Notes: a model not told the origin generated them from the sequence alone. 64,000 nucleotides of DNA from Meghimatium bilineatum (GCA_034231615.1 CM067298.1:62712387-62776386); one strand, 5' to 3'; counted from the first letter of the stretch, positions 1 through 11,300 are shown. Translations and numbers: made by a program.

Positions 1-199
1 CACTACTAACACTAAGTACAATTTTCGCATCATATTTGACTTCAGTTTTCCCTATATCAAATTATATCAATAATACCGTCACTATTTCTTTGCTGTTGTT
101 ATATGCTACTACAGACAACACCACTGTATGACATTTAACTACAACGTCTTATCACGTACTTATCACAAATTATATAATTTTGCGACATCGTACAAGTAG

Positions 200-1020
200 A
201 CAGAAAAATCCAAGGTAAATGTCAATAGCAGAAACAGAAAGAAACACTACTATTTTCATCGATAATCAACAATTGACACAGTTGAAAGAATTAACTTATC
301 TTGGAAGCATTATATCAAATGGAAAAAGCAGCAACGAAATCCAAAATAGATGAAACACTGCATACTAGATCTTAGGGTAGATGTTTCCTATTTTCAAGAA
401 CAAACACGTAAACATGAACACTAAAACTTCACTATAACACGATCATCATAACATTACTAAGCTACAACTGTCAAACGTAGACACACAACCAGAAACAAAA
501 GAATACTTGTTACAACAGAAATGACGTGTCTACGTAGACTTCTCGGAATAACAATAAGAGACAGACAGAATCAGAAATGAACATAGAATAACAAACACAA
601 TGCCAATCTTGGATTTACATACGACTTCTTCTTCTTCTACTGCGTTCGTTCTCAAACTCGTGCAGATTAGCAAGATGTAGTCCGGAGAACGGAATGCGTT
701 GTGTCATGGCTTACAACATTGCTGCGATAACTGCGCCTTTCGGCCTGACACATCCGACTTCAGCATGGATTACATAAGACGATAGCAGATTAAGTGGTTT
801 TCACATGCTTCCAGACTAACTTCAGATAGCGAACCTTAAAAAGCATTGCTACACACACACGATGGATACAAGGTCAGGGGCAGAACATGCAACATATTCT
901 AACAGAAATAAAAGAGCCAATGAAAAACAAACATGTATGAAGCACACAAAAAGGCCTCTAGAAATCTCTTCTACCCCTGACTCTGCAAGCATAAATGGAT
1001 GTCTGTGTAGGTTCTGTGTA
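200..1020 (+). mobile_element. LINE remnant (RT C-terminal region), broken
   Basis: Forward-strand translation in shifting frames gives phrases typical of the region after the LINE reverse transcriptase catalytic core: a YLGSIIS-like motif near 290-330, a tract resembling the 'ILGITIRDR' region near 545-570, and a 'QIKWFSH' motif near 790-810 followed by a GYK-RGR-like basic stretch. The reading is interrupted by many stops and frame changes, so the copy is dead. A SINE-like repeat sits in its middle (about 622-715). It resembles the LINE fragments at 16.1 and 29.0 kb (here LINE-B-like). The assignment rests on remembered family motifs, not an alignment. Confidence 0.5.
622..715 (-). repeat. 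SINE-like repeat, copy 1 (partial)
   Basis: Begins with a CTTCTTCTTCTTC tract, then the 'GCGTTC-TTCTCAAACTC' segment and a diverged 'CCGGAGAAC-GGAATGCGTTGTGTC' segment shared with six other copies in this window. It is on the minus strand and 5'-truncated, inserted in a LINE remnant. Confidence 0.6.
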
Positions 1021-1198
1021 GGGTACTAGTAGTGTTATTGTGTTTTATATGTCACTACTGTTACCACTACTATCATAACTTTATTACTAGAATTACTACA
1101 CTACTACAACTACACTACTAGTATGATTACACTACTAGTATGATTACACTACTAGTATTACTACATTACTAGTATTAATACACTACTACTACACTACG

Positions 1199-1390
1199 GC
1201 AGTGTGGCGCTTGGCCGAGATATTGGAGCATTTGTCTCACTTTCGTGAGGTCCGAGGTTCAACAGGCGGCAACGACTGTACATAACATGGATAAATTAAG
1301 AGCATGCTACCTTTATCACACAGCTACAAATTCCACCTCCCTGAAACTTCCTAAAGGAAAATGAAATCATGCAGTATTTGACAATTTCTT
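1199..1390 (+). repeat. tRNA-derived SINE fragment
   Basis: The first 80 bases look like a decayed tRNA-type RNA polymerase III promoter: a TGGCCGAGATATTGG A-box-like segment and, about 35 bases on, a GAGGTTCAACAGG B-box-like segment. An unrelated body follows and ends before the ACT-rich repeat resumes near 1395. No tRNA cloverleaf can be closed, so it is a SINE head rather than a tRNA gene. Confidence 0.5.
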
Positions 1391-1687
1391 TGTACAAAAC
1401 TATTAGTATTACTACACTACTACTACTACACTAGTGGTATAACTATACACCTAGTATTACTACACTACTACTACTACACTAGTGGTATAACTATACACCT
1501 AGTATTACTACACTACTACTACTACACTAGTGGTATAACTATACACCTAGTATTACTACATATAGTATTACAACATACCTATTATTACAACACTACTAAT
1601 ATTACTAAACACCTATTATTACCACATTACAATTATTACCATACTACTAGTATTACTACACTATTACTACTACTACACTGATACTAC

Positions 1688-1822
1688 TAATGATGATGTT
1701 CCTTCTTCTCAAGCGAAGATGATCATGACATGGCAATAAGTGTGATGAACAAACAGAAAAAAACATTTGTGATTGTCTAATTTGGTTTGGTGAATTCGTA
1801 GATACCCATTAAGTCCGATTCA
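1688..1822 (-). mobile_element. LINE-ZF 3' terminal fragment
   Basis: Shares with 7728-7865 the sequence from GATGATGTTCC through a degenerate palindrome (CTTCTTCTC-AA-GCGAAGATG) to the conserved TTTGTGATTGTCTAATTTGG stretch and the 'CCGATTC' end. At 7.7 kb this same block lies just 3' of a LINE zinc-finger coding end, so this copy is read as the extreme 3' part of the same LINE family. No coding part remains. Confidence 0.6.
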
Positions 1823-1989
1823 CTACTACTAAATAACTAGTATTATATTAGTACAGTACTAGTATTACAACTACTACTATAATTACTGCTAAATTAATAT
1901 TATTACTACACTACTGCTAAACTATCACTACAGTACTACTATATTACTATTATTCCTATAATACTACTGCACTAGTACTGTACTACTAT

Positions 1990-2110
1990 TATTGGTATTG
2001 GTAGCGTATCCTAATCAGAACGTAGCAATCAATCCAGCATTTTTTTTGGCTGTAGTGATTTTATAGGAAAAATAAATACATTCAGTAGTTTGTCATTGCC
2101 TTATGAACTT
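1990..2110 (-). repeat. SINE-like body, copy of 7.1-kb repeat
   Basis: Contains the core GGCTGTAGTGATTTT-TAGG followed after a short gap by TTCAGTAGTTTGTCATTGC. The same core occurs at 37,705-37,830 and, reversed, at 7,085-7,200. The 7.1-kb copy carries a B-box-like sequence, so this is probably the body of a tRNA-derived SINE without its head. Confidence 0.5.
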
Positions 2111-2679
2111 CTAGTATTGCTACACTAATAGTATCACTACACTACTACTACACGACTAGTATTACTACACTTCCAGTATTTATATACTACTAATATTACA
2201 ACACTATTACTAAAATTCTTGTATTACTACACTACTACTACATTACAAGTAATACTACACTATTACTACACTACTACATTATTAGTACTACTACACTACT
2301 AATAAACTACTAGTATTACTGCACAACTACTATAGTACTACTATATTACTACTACTCTACTAGTATTACTACTACACTACCACTGCACTGCTACTAAATT
2401 ACTACTATTGACCTACAAGAATTACTATACTACTACACTACAATTATACTATTACTACTACTGCACCACTACTAGCTCTGCAACTGCTACTGCTAAAGAA
2501 ATAAAAGCTCAACATCTGGGAGCAACACAACGCACTAGAGATGTGAGGGCTGGGGCAACACAGGGCAATAAGGAAAAATGGAATTGTGTAAGGAGTTCTA
2601 TCAATATAAAAGTGCACAACACACTAACAACAACTATAATAAACAGACTTCATTTTGACTAAGAAGTTTTCATGAAGAA

Positions 2680-3035
2680 AAATAAAAGAATATTACGGAA
2701 ATACAGACACATTATGGTATGAACAGAGCAGAAAAAGGAAATACAAAAGAATGAGTACTAATGTCATACTGATTCTTTTCCTTTTCCTTTTGCTCCTCAT
2801 TCTTCTTATATTGCTATTCTTGTCTGTCGTCTTCTTTTTCTTCTCACCATCCCTACTGTATTATCACAATTTGCTTTTCTCTTTTTATCATACAATATTT
2901 TTCACTGCGTAATATTCATTTTGTGCTGTTTGTTTTTGTCCTGATGAAGGCTTTTTGAGTGAAAAGTTGTCATTTTTTGTGGTTGTTGTTAGTGTATTGT
3001 GTAATGGATATTGACAGCACTATTTACCTATTTTT
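2680..3035. other. Unassigned, possible PLE terminal remnant
   Basis: Not coding. A CT-rich stretch (2765-2860) is followed at 2939-2970 by TCCTGATGAAGG and, after a T-run, GAGTGAAAAGTTG. This resembles the end of Penelope-like elements, where a CTGATGA...GAAA hammerhead-type core is often found. Here the pairing expected for stem II is poor, so this is only a weak match. Confidence 0.3.
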
Positions 3036-3134
3036 TTTCGTTTTTATTTACTCTACTACTGCTGCCTCTTAACCGCTACTATTATACTAACTATTAGTAC
3101 TGCCATTATTACTATACTACTACTATACCTATTT

Positions 3135-3225
3135 GAAAGACCTGGCAACACAAAGACAGAAATGGAAAGCTATGGTTTCTGCCCTATGCGCCGCCTATGG
3201 CCCTGGAGGAACATAACATAACATA
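3135..3225 (+). mobile_element. LINE 3' end fragment
   Basis: A short open stretch reads DLATQRQKWKAMVSALCAAYGPGGT then stop, a typical C-terminus of LINE ORF2 proteins of the same kind as the minus-strand end at 8.1 kb (DLQSLATDREALRTMISALCA). The stop is followed by tandem AACAT units (ACATAACATAACATAAT), a plausible 3' terminal short repeat. Everything upstream is ACT-rich repeat, so it is severely 5'-truncated. Confidence 0.6.
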
Positions 3226-3239
3226 ATTATACCTATCCA

Positions 3240-3500
3240 CTACGACTACAGTACTACTACTACTGCTACACTGCTACTATTACTACTACCACATTACTAC
3301 TGTTACCAATGGCACTGATACTTATACTACTACTAGTACTACTAAATTATTACTACTACCATTGCCACTACTACTCCTACTACTACTACTACTACTACTA
3401 CTACTGCTACTAAATTACTGCTACTACCACAGCCACTATTATGTCTACTACTACTACCTTTGCAATTATTGCTACTACCGCCACTGTCACAACCATCGCA
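3240..3500. repeat. ACT/CTA trinucleotide-rich repeat
   Basis: Nearly pure ACT-type trinucleotide repeat, including an uninterrupted CTACTACTACTACTACTAC run around 3370-3405. It continues the 1.0-2.5 kb region in composition. Confidence 0.85.
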
Positions 3501-3739
3501 ACCAACACTTCTATAATGTTAGTAGTATGAAGATTGTATAACACTCCACTACCATTATCAGATTAGGAAATACAACTGCAACAACCATTATATGTGATAC
3601 TACTAGCAGTGTTACGTTAGGGGTTGACAATAAATTTCGTCTGATGGAGAGGAGGTCTGAGAAAGTTTGACAGCTGTTGACAAGGGGAGATGAATGGTTG
3701 ACGAAAGCTGACGTCAACAGCATTTTTAAAATAATTGTT

Positions 3740-3818
3740 TGAATTTGAAACATTTTACTAAACATTTGAAACATTTTACTAAAAATTTGAAACATTTTAC
3801 TAAAAATTCGAAACAAAT
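3740..3818. repeat. 21-bp minisatellite (GAAACATTTTACTAAA)
   Basis: About four tandem copies of a 21-bp unit with the core GAAACATTTTACTAAA. Because 21 is a multiple of three, the minus strand stays open as repeated FSKMFQ, which explains the 101-codon frame there. Two related direct repeats flank it: GACAGCTGTTGACAAGGGGAGATG near 3668 and GACAGTTGTTGATAAGGGAGATGG near 3918. Confidence 0.75.
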
Positions 3819-4169
3819 CATGTATTACATTGGTGCTTTTAGGTTGGGGATGTTACATATTTTTTGGGTGACATAATTGAACATTAAGAGGGGGAGGGGA
3901 GGCACTTCGAAATCTTGACAGTTGTTGATAAGGGAGATGGATAAAAATGCTAAGATATTTTATGGAAAGTCCCTCAAATACGATCGTATAACTAGCTCTA
4001 TTATCGTTTGTCCCATTGAAGACATGCACTCATGTAACATATATTGAAAAGTCACCATACCCACTTAGAGCTCATGTGTTAAGGAAGATTATTCTCGAAG
4101 CTGAGAGAACTAACAGTAATAATTAAATGGTACAAATAATGAACGTGTAGGTTCATAACACCACAAGAA

Positions 4170-4495
4170 ATATTCCGCCAGAAGCAATGTAGTACATGTA
4201 GGAAGGAGTGACCTGGGACAAGCAGAGAAAAGCTACATAGTACATGTAGGAACGAGTGACCTGGGACAAGCAGACAAAATCAATATAGTACATGTTGACA
4301 AGAATTAATTGAGACAAGCAGACACACAATGTAGTACATGTAGGAAGGAGTGACCTGGGACAAGCAGATAGAAACAATATAGTACATGTTGAAAGGAGTG
4401 ACTTGGGACATGCAGACACACGCAATGTAGTACATGTAGGAAGGAGTGACCTGGGATAAACAGAGAAAAGCAATATAGTACATGTAGGAAAGTCT
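4170..4495. repeat. 48-bp minisatellite
   Basis: Seven head-to-tail units. The landmark AGTACATGT recurs at 4191, 4239, 4287, 4333, 4381, 4429 and 4477, so the spacing is 48 (one 46). Each unit carries GGAAGGAGTGACCTGGGACA and AGCAGACA. Since 48 is divisible by three, three minus-strand frames remain open (156, 85 and 67 codons) with 16-residue periodicity, such as repeated CTTLCVSACP. These are by-products of the repeat, not genes. Confidence 0.9.
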
Positions 4496-4639
4496 GTTCC
4501 AAAGGCACAGACATTGCAGCTATGTAAACATATCGCGGAGCATTCCGTTTTCCGGAATACATTCTGATAGTCGTTAGGGAAAGCTATAACGTACGGAGAA
4601 TAAAACTGACTTTCTTCGAACATACGTGTTTATTTATTG

Positions 4640-5315
4640 GCCACCATAAAAATATTAGGATAAAAATTGATGAACAACTAGCTAATTTTTTTACTAGAAA
4701 TAACTTAGCAGCAATATAGTGTGAGCTATTCGATTAAAGAACAATACGAATTGTCCGATTAGTCATAAGTAATGACATGTAATGTAATTAGCTAGTGTCC
4801 AAATCCAAAGCCAACTCCTAACATAGGCCATGTTGATAACGCTATTAATTTCTGCTTACCATACTGATGTATGTATGGATTGTAATAGTCACTTTCCGCA
4901 TTCTCTTTCGCCAGCCATTGAGAAACACAGATAAATCCGGTCTCTCATGAACATTGACAGTGTTATCAGGTTTATACCCTATATTCTAAAGTCCCTATAT
5001 TCTAAAGTAGTGTGTGCTCAATCTCAGCAGCACCAAATAACATTTGAAAGCTTCGTTGTGAATAGAGGGTCGGCGTAAACGGTTAATTTTCTGTGATTAT
5101 GAACTTTAAAGTAAAGTCTAAGCATTCATCGATAGCTAAAAAATAACCAATTTCTTATATATAATAGTTTTCTATTACAAGGTTTATTACGCAGCGAAAA
5201 TTACAGATAAATACTGGAAAGATTAGGACGAAATGTAAGATTCTAAGAAATTAAAAACCATCGCTATTAAAGGTGATACAATGTTCTCAAATAATGTTAA
5301 AAATAAAAACTTAGG
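4640..5315. other. No feature recognised
   Basis: AT-rich DNA between two parts of a degraded minisatellite. No coding frame of note and no recognisable element. Confidence 0.6.
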
Positions 5316-5317
5316 GT

Positions 5318-5495
5318 TGGAACTAAAAGAAATATAGTCCATGTTAGAAGTACTTACTTAGGGTAAGCAGCCAGGAGGAATATAGTACATTCGGAAGTAT
5401 TGACTTCGGGCAAGAAGCCAGAAGGAATATTGCACATGTTGGAAGGAGTGACTTTAGTAAACTGCCATATGGAATATAACACTTGTTGGAAAGGC
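5318..5495. repeat. Degenerate copies of the 48-bp minisatellite
   Basis: Three to four diverged units reading ATATAGTCCATGTT-GAAG, ATATAGTACATTCGGAAG and ATTGCACATGTTGGAAGGAGTGAC, spaced about 45-55 bases. They match the 4.17-4.49 kb array 0.8 kb away, so the array was once longer or was seeded twice. Confidence 0.65.
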
Positions 5496-5499
5496 AATT

Positions 5500-6340
5500 A
5501 TCAGAAGTTGGGTAAATGTAAGTTTGCCAAATTTAATCGAAACTTTAATTTCGACATTGTATTTTATGTAAGATAAATGTCAATAGAAAAGAATAGCAAA
5601 ATAATACAAATCTGTTACCTACCACTCATGTCGCTACTCATACACCACACACTAAAGATGATATAGTGTGGAATTGTCTGGCCCATCTCATTGAGGGTGA
5701 AAGTTACCCAAAAGTCAAGCTGAAGTTTGATGTGTCAGGCTGAATGATACAGATGTGACAACAAAGCTGTAAACCACCACACAGAGCATTCCGTTATCCT
5801 ACTACACCCTGATAATCTGCAGTAGTTAGCGAAAGTTTGCTTGAATACAGATGAAGAAGAACAATTGACAAATTGTCTAGCAAATATGCGTCTTCAAATC
5901 CAAAATTGCATTAGCTTTAACCATTCTTTAGCATTAGAATCACACAAATAAATATAACAATAGCGTACTCAGCAAAAAAGATGTGAAACGCTGCATGAGT
6001 GTACCGGAGCGAAATTTGTAAGATTCCGTATGCCTATTGAAAGTTTTAAAACAAGTCGCTTTATGTGTTATTGCTGAATGGAGCCAACATTCTCTAGAGC
6101 GTCTGAGACTTTCTACATTATACACACAAACTGTAGCCGCGTCGTGTTGGTAAATGGCGGTTAGTTAACTGCAAGAATAAGGCCATCTAGCAAATAAAAA
6201 ATAAAAAATAAAAATCTTGACATGGACATCAATACAGTTAAGTGGAAATATTTTGCTGCATAGGAGTACTAAGATAGTTTCAACCAAAGAAAAAAGCTTA
6301 AATAATTAAAGGATTGAGGAGGTTTATAAATGTACTTATC
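5500..6340. other. No feature recognised
   Basis: AT-rich DNA with a short AAATAAAAAATAAAAA tract near 6195. The 61-codon minus frame at 5940-6125 has no recognisable motif and is likely chance. Confidence 0.6.
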
Positions 6341-6950
6341 TGGTAGCATAGGTTAGTGGTGATGGTAAATCAACAGCTGAAGTTAAGAAACGACTGAAAA
6401 ATATGACAATGGCCACCATGACAATATTACCGCCGTTTGAAAGGGCAGAATACCAGATAGTGTTAAGATTACCGTATAATAATCTTTGGTTTTGTCAATA
6501 ATTCTTTAGGGCGTGAGATCTGGACTCTAAATGTAGACATTAGAGAGAAGAATCCAGGCGTTTGAAAGCATATGCTATAGAAGTGTGTTAGATATCTTTT
6601 TACTGAGAACATAAAACGAAAATGTATATGTGCATGACAGAATTAATATATTACCGGATCGAGAGGAATCACTTCTAATAATCGTGAAACTTCACAAACT
6701 CCAGCGGTACGAGCACGCAATGAGATATACCTCAATGACAAATGATGTTCCTCAAGGTCAAGTGAAGAGCGGAGGAAGACGTTGTTACGAGAAGAAGACT
6801 TGGCTGGATTACATCATGGACTTCACAGGGTGTGAAGTTTCTAATCTCATGAGGTTGGTAGAGTATAGAGTTTTATGGAGATCTTTCTACATGAAATGGT
6901 TCAGTATGAAACTTCAAAGGTCGTGACATGATATATGTATTATTGTTATT
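6340..6950 (+). mobile_element. LINE-A fragment, frame-broken
   Basis: Forward-strand reading in several frames gives the LINE-A order seen intact at 44.5-45.1 kb: a (Y)LSGSIG motif (6345), a damaged WTLNVD region (6525), an REHKT-like stretch (6605), and a 'RR-CYEKKTWLDYIMDFTGCEVSNLMRLVEYRVLWR' C-terminus in the frame at 6630-6926. That C-terminus corresponds to the 'KAWTDNIKEWTGQDISTLIRIAEDRIRWR' end of the better copy. The finger region is lost and multiple stops are present. Confidence 0.65.
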
Positions 6951-7084
6951 ACTATTAAATAACGATTCTAATCACAATGCGCGTAAATGGAATCATTGTC
7001 TTGTTGAGTTAGAGGAACAGTGAGACTACAGTATATTTGAAAACAATTCCGACTCTGTTTTCTTGATACGAAGTGTGTCTGTAA

Positions 7085-7200
7085 CGGCCAAGGTACCGGG
7101 TTAGAATCCCACCACAGGCAATTATGCATCGGTCTATTCAGAAAGCAATAGCAAAATACTGAACGTTTTTATATTGCCTAGAAATCACTACAGCCAACAA
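7085..7200 (+). repeat. tRNA-derived SINE fragment
   Basis: Contains GGTACCGGGTTAGAATCCCACC, whose GGTTAGAATCCC part is close to the pol III B-box (GGTTCGAATCC). It continues into the body GCAATAGCAAAATACTGAACG...TTGCCTAGAAATCACTACAGCC, which is the reverse complement of the bodies at 2.0 and 37.7 kb. The A-box part is not clear. Confidence 0.55.
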
Positions 7201-7727
7201 ATATTTGGCTAATGACTACGTCTTACATATAATACGCTACCAATCTTTTTATACCCGGTAACTGAACACAGGAACAACGATAATACAGTATATTTGAAAA
7301 CCAGTCCAATTAACTGAACACAGGAACATTGAGAATACAGAATATTTGAAAAGCAGTTCAGGTAACTAAACACCTAGATTATGTGTCAAGATTATTATAA
7401 AGTAGAGTGAACAGACAAGAAGCTGTGAATTTATAGAAAAATTTTAAGAACACAATGGACGTGTAAAAACTTAATAACGATATCTTGAAATAAATTAATT
7501 TAAAAAAGAGAAAGTCTTTCCCATCAGAAAGAGACAGTTCACATTTTTTTGACATTTCGTGAGAAGAAATGAGATGAAACATATCGAGACAGCAGACTAA
7601 TTGAAGATCAGGAAGAGTATATGGAAGTCGAAGAGAGAAGAAGCTTTACAATTTGGCGATGTGGTTTGGGAAAACATTGGTATAGGAAATTATTGACAGT
7701 ACATGAAGCAGAATGCTGTGGTGATGA

Positions 7728-8400
7728 TGATGTTCCTCATTCGCAAGCGAAGATGAGCATGGTATGAAAAACAATAAATGTGACGAACAAGTAGAAAAAC
7801 AACAAAACATTTGTGATTGTCTAATTTGGTTTGTGAGTTCGTAGATGCCCGATGAGTCCGATTCGTGTCAGGAAAGTTCTATTGCAGTGAATGCAGGAGT
7901 GTAGACGGTTTGGAGTAGGAAGATTTCGGATTTGTCCTTCCGCTTCTGTCGCTTGTAAATTTTCCGCGGTGTTCTTTCTTTTTCAAATTTAATGATGCCA
8001 GCAGTGATATGGGTATGCCAAGCTGATTGATCAAGGGCTGTAGTCTCCCAGGAGCTAGGATCGATGCTGTATAACCAATGCCACAAGCCAGTCAGTCAGT
8101 TCCTCCTTAACCAAGTTTGGCACATAGGGCTGATATCATAGTTCTCAATGCCTCTCGGTCAGTTGCTAGGGATTGCAGGTCTTGTGCATTTATGCCTGTT
8201 GATTTTAATTCATTCATAAATATTGAACTATTTATTGATGTTTTCATTTTGCTTAGAACTATAGCATCCGTTTCAGAAACACAGGGAGTTTTACAATGAA
8301 AATTTGTTAAATCGTCGGTTAACGTATCCAAAGGAATCAAGAACAGAAACATACGTCCGCCATCTTGAAACTGGTAACCGGAACTCCAAATACAAGACAT
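7728..8400 (-). mobile_element. LINE-ZF 3' portion with C2H2-like end
   Basis: Read on the minus strand. The frame 8400-8107 ends MNELKSTGINAQDLQSLATDREALRTMISALCAKLG, a LINE ORF2 C-terminal pattern. Further 3', other frames give a basic tract (KRQKRKDKS) and then C-x-RTFLTRIGLIGHLRTH, which matches the C-terminal C2H2 finger seen in the 49-kb copy. The 3' flank holds a near-perfect palindrome at 7736-7757 (CTCATTCGC-AA-GCGAAGATGAG). At least two frameshifts separate these parts. It is 5'-truncated at about 8400. Confidence 0.65.
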
Positions 8401-8690
8401 GGACTATAAGAAGATGATTAGGGAAGAAAGAAAACATCCTACAAGTCAAGGTCAGTTACTCCGTGTCTTTTATCAAAGTACACGGTCCTGCTGGCTCATC
8501 AGAGATCCTTATAAAGTGACCAATTTGACTCTCGCAGTTCTGTTTATTGGTCGCTTTTTGTATAGGTTGTATCGACAGCCAATGAAAATCACGGGAAAAG
8601 TTAAAATACATCACTTTAGATGGATGATTACCATTTAGGTTAGTTGTCTTATATTGTCCATGGCCACGGTTACTCACTGGCTATATATGG
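8400..8690. other. Unassigned, slightly GC-richer block
   Basis: The two overlapping small frames (8399-8638 forward, 8456-8677 reverse) have no recognisable motif. An AATAAAG hexamer-like signal lies near 8725, so an untranslated region of something cannot be excluded, but nothing shows it. Confidence 0.3.
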
Positions 8691-9177
8691 AATAAAGCCT
8701 GTACATGCATTACTTTATATTACCCAATAAAGAAACATTCATGTCAACGTGTAAACTATAGTTATCTGATTGTCTGATTGCATGACCGTAGGTCTAACAG
8801 ACGATAGTTCTTGAATTATCACTTTTGGACATTAGTTGGTGCGTTGTTTTTATTGACAACGGCTCTTAGAGTTTCTATACTTGCATATATTGATTTCCTT
8901 TGCATAAAAGCTTAGAGTTGCAACGTATAACACGGGACATACAAATACGAAGAATAATAAGAGATAGAGTTTTGTAATAAAGTCATGCTAGCTTTCTAGA
9001 TTTTATGTGTCAGTCTACAGTTTCTGGTCTGGTGAAGTTTTATAATTAAATGTTAGAATTATAGGCTATTTCTAGAGACAGTTGGAAACATTATGATCTA
9101 ACATTATTACAGCACACTGTAGTAGGTCTCTAGTTTTGCATTGAGCTAAATAATATATGCAATGCATGGGTGGTATA

Positions 9178-9485
9178 AAGCAGGGATTCTCAACCTGATG
9201 CTAACGAGCACCTTTATGCTCTCGTAAGGATATTTGATCGTGCAATGCTAGTCGAAAAGTTCTCGACAATAGGGGATATGTCGTAAATTAACAACAGGAG
9301 TAGGTAATCTGTGTAGTGATTAACTATGAATTATCTACACCTGTCGCTATGCATTTCAAAAGTGCTCATTGTGGTGTCCGTGATTTTAAGATCACTCCAT
9401 AAAATCGTGTACCACAAATGATAAGAGTTTGGTACGCCCTTGAAAATCACTATATATTAGAATTTGGTACCATTAAGCCATTTAA
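9178..9485 (+). mobile_element. Possible decayed hAT-type element
   Basis: Starts CAGGGATTCTCAACCTGATGC, resembling the CAGTGGTTCTCAACC terminus common in hAT/Charlie-type elements. It contains a 'GTGTACCACAAATG' and 'TTTGGTACGCCCTTG' stretch of the kind found inside such elements. No right terminal inverted repeat or TSD could be identified. Confidence 0.3.
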
Positions 9486-9990
9486 CCTTAATACAGAACA
9501 TTCATTTATTTAGGTTCGTTTGGTGGGGTCTTTGTTGCGTTGCCGTCCATGTTATTGTCAGACATACATATTTTATTTCGTTCTAATTCCCTATATTTTT
9601 GTTAATACGCGTCTTTATTACAATATTTGTGTATATGTACGTCATTGTAATCTTGGATATCTCTACAATTAAATGTCTGGCATCTAATGCTTTCGGGATA
9701 GCATCTTTAGTTTTAACTGTTTTCATAGTTTGTTCCTGTTTCCCCCTGGTAGATGTTAGTTGATAGCATCGATACTTGCCGTTACGCGTAGGGGTGGGAG
9801 CTGTATGTTTCTGTTCCATGGCAGATTTGACGTCTGAGTGGTGTTGCGTCTTCTTGTTTGTGAAGAAGAAGAAGAAGCAGTGGAATACAATTTATAGCTA
9901 TAATTCCACTAACTGCATCTATAAGGTACACGCAGCACAAAGTAGTGAGGTTTACCCTTCACTAGCAGATTATCATACTAACGGACATGA
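9486..9990. other. No feature recognised
   Basis: Non-coding. The 78-codon minus frame and the 73-codon plus frame overlap a GAAGAAGAAGAAG tract near 9865 and have no recognised domain. Confidence 0.5.
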
Positions 9991-9994
9991 AAAA

Positions 9995-10065
9995 TAAAAA
10001 TAACAGTACACAAATCAACGTTTCAACAATAACGTCTTTCTCATGAAAAATACAGACAAACAGAA
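9995..10065 (-). mobile_element. PLE-like terminal remnant
   Basis: On the minus strand the sequence reads CATGAGAAAGACGTTATTG then TTGAAACGTTGATTTGTGT. The AAAGACGTT...GAAACGTTGA arrangement is the one found at the ends of Penelope-like elements. A similar end is at 11.55 kb. The short flank of the core is not conserved. Confidence 0.4.
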
Positions 10066-10670
10066 CATACCATAAATATAATAATAATAATAATAATAAT
10101 AATATCAAAAATATAAATAATAAATTTTTATAATAAATTTAAAAATATATATGTAAAAATTGATACATTTGCAAAAACATGAGAATTGCCAAAGACTGGA
10201 TTGTGTGACCAGGTGACATTTTAAAATGTCTAAATATGACAATGAAATGGGCTTTACTGCCTGACACCGAAAAAATAAAAGTATAATTACATTTATTCCA
10301 GGCACTAAAACATAAAATTGTTTAGTATCTTGATTTCAATTATTACTTAGTAATACATAACCTTTCTAATGAAAAAAAAAATATATGACAAAATGTGTGA
10401 CTACATCCACAAATGTTGTCATACTAATCTCATTATCGATGCCATTCAGACATATATCTATATCTGATGAAGAATGCAATATAATATGCTTATATCTCTA
10501 TTTTATAATGTACACTTTACATTATTTCTATATTCTTCAACCTCTTATAAGAAAATTGCCTCTTATGTGGAGACAAGCTTCTATCAACCTCGGACGTTAG
10601 GCCAATTTAAGCTAAACTTGTGGTTTCTTACAATAATACATTTTCTTCTTCTTCTTCTTTCGTTCACTAG
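10066..10670. other. AT-rich spacer with (AAT)n
   Basis: A run of AATAATAATAATAATAAT lies at about 10,080-10,103. The rest is AT-rich with no coding signal that I can support. Confidence 0.6.
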
Positions 10671-10674
10671 AAAC

Positions 10675-10940
10675 ATGTCTATATCTGTAATTCTGTCTCC
10701 TGAATAAAACTCACTATCTTTTGTAGTTCATACAGTGGCCCATAGAGCTTTGATTCCAGTGTTGTTTCCTCTGTCCAATATGTCTGCCTCAGCGTTTCAT
10801 GCTCAGAACACTCTTGAAGTATATGTTTGGCACTCTGTGCTGCCTGTCCACATGTACACATGGCCGTGTTACCAATCTTGAACTTTGTATACATGTGACT
10901 GCGGAGTCGGTTGTGTCCTGTTCTGAGGCGTAGAATTATA
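10675..10940 (-). pseudogene. LINE-E C-terminal zinc-motif region
   Basis: The minus-strand reading gives ILRLRTGHNRLRSHMYTKFK followed by C-T-C-G-Q-x6-HILQEC, then LYGPLYELQKIVSFIQETELQI and stop. This is the C-terminal region that follows RNase H in LINE ORF2 proteins, with a C-x-C-x7-H-x4-C zinc-binding pattern. The initiating Met of the 71-codon frame (10,894) is internal; the homology continues upstream to about 10,935. The RNase H and RT parts are missing, so it is a truncated retrotransposon piece. Confidence 0.75.
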
Positions 10941-11199
10941 ACAATAATACATAAAAGAGGTTGTGGTTCTGGTAACCACCAATTCCGAGGATTGGAATGA
11001 CTTACTCGTATAATAATATTTCTAATGTATATATTGTATTTTATTTACCTATGCGTATAAATTATTTCTGATTTACAAATACCACTTTACATTCTTTCTA
11101 TTTTACGAATTTCTAGTTACATTATTATATTTTCGAGTTTTACTTTGTTGTATCTCTATTTTATCATTTCACGCACTTTAAATTGTCTACTCTATAACA

Positions 11200-11300
11200 C
11201 AGGTGGTTCCCAACTCAAGCATCGAACCCCCAAATGAAGTCGATAAGGTTGTTTTTTTGTGGGTTGGACGGTTAGAACAGCAAACAAAAAATATATTGCT
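11200..11300 (+). mobile_element. Possible hAT-type terminus
   Basis: CAGGTGGTTCCCAACTCAAG followed by a C-rich block (CGAACCCCC) resembles the 5' end of hAT-type elements and the 9178 sequence. The partner end was not found. Confidence 0.3.

Larger units (their letters stand above)
1040..2490. repeat. ACT-rich simple/satellite region
   Basis: A 1.4-kb region dominated by ACT/AGT trinucleotides in irregular runs such as ACTACTACTACACTAGTATTACTAC. It contains a local 48-bp tandem unit repeated three times (about 1401-1560, spaced exactly 48 bases at the TGGTAT landmark: 1435, 1483, 1531). Unrelated islands interrupt it at about 1199-1390 (tRNA-like SINE), 1688-1822 (LINE-ZF 3' end) and 1990-2110 (SINE-like body). 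Open reading here, such as the poly-Tyr/Thr frame at 2408-2662, reflects repeat composition and not a gene. Confidence 0.85.

Noticed and set aside
4153..4623. 156-codon minus frame with repeated Cys-containing blocks, possible cysteine-rich secreted peptide
   Set aside because: The repeated blocks are the translation of the 48-bp minisatellite. There is no signal peptide and two other frames are equally open.
8399..8638. 79-codon frame followed by AATAAAG, possible last exon of a host gene
   Set aside because: No domain, no splice signal that stands out, and an equally long frame on the opposite strand. Kept only as unassigned DNA.
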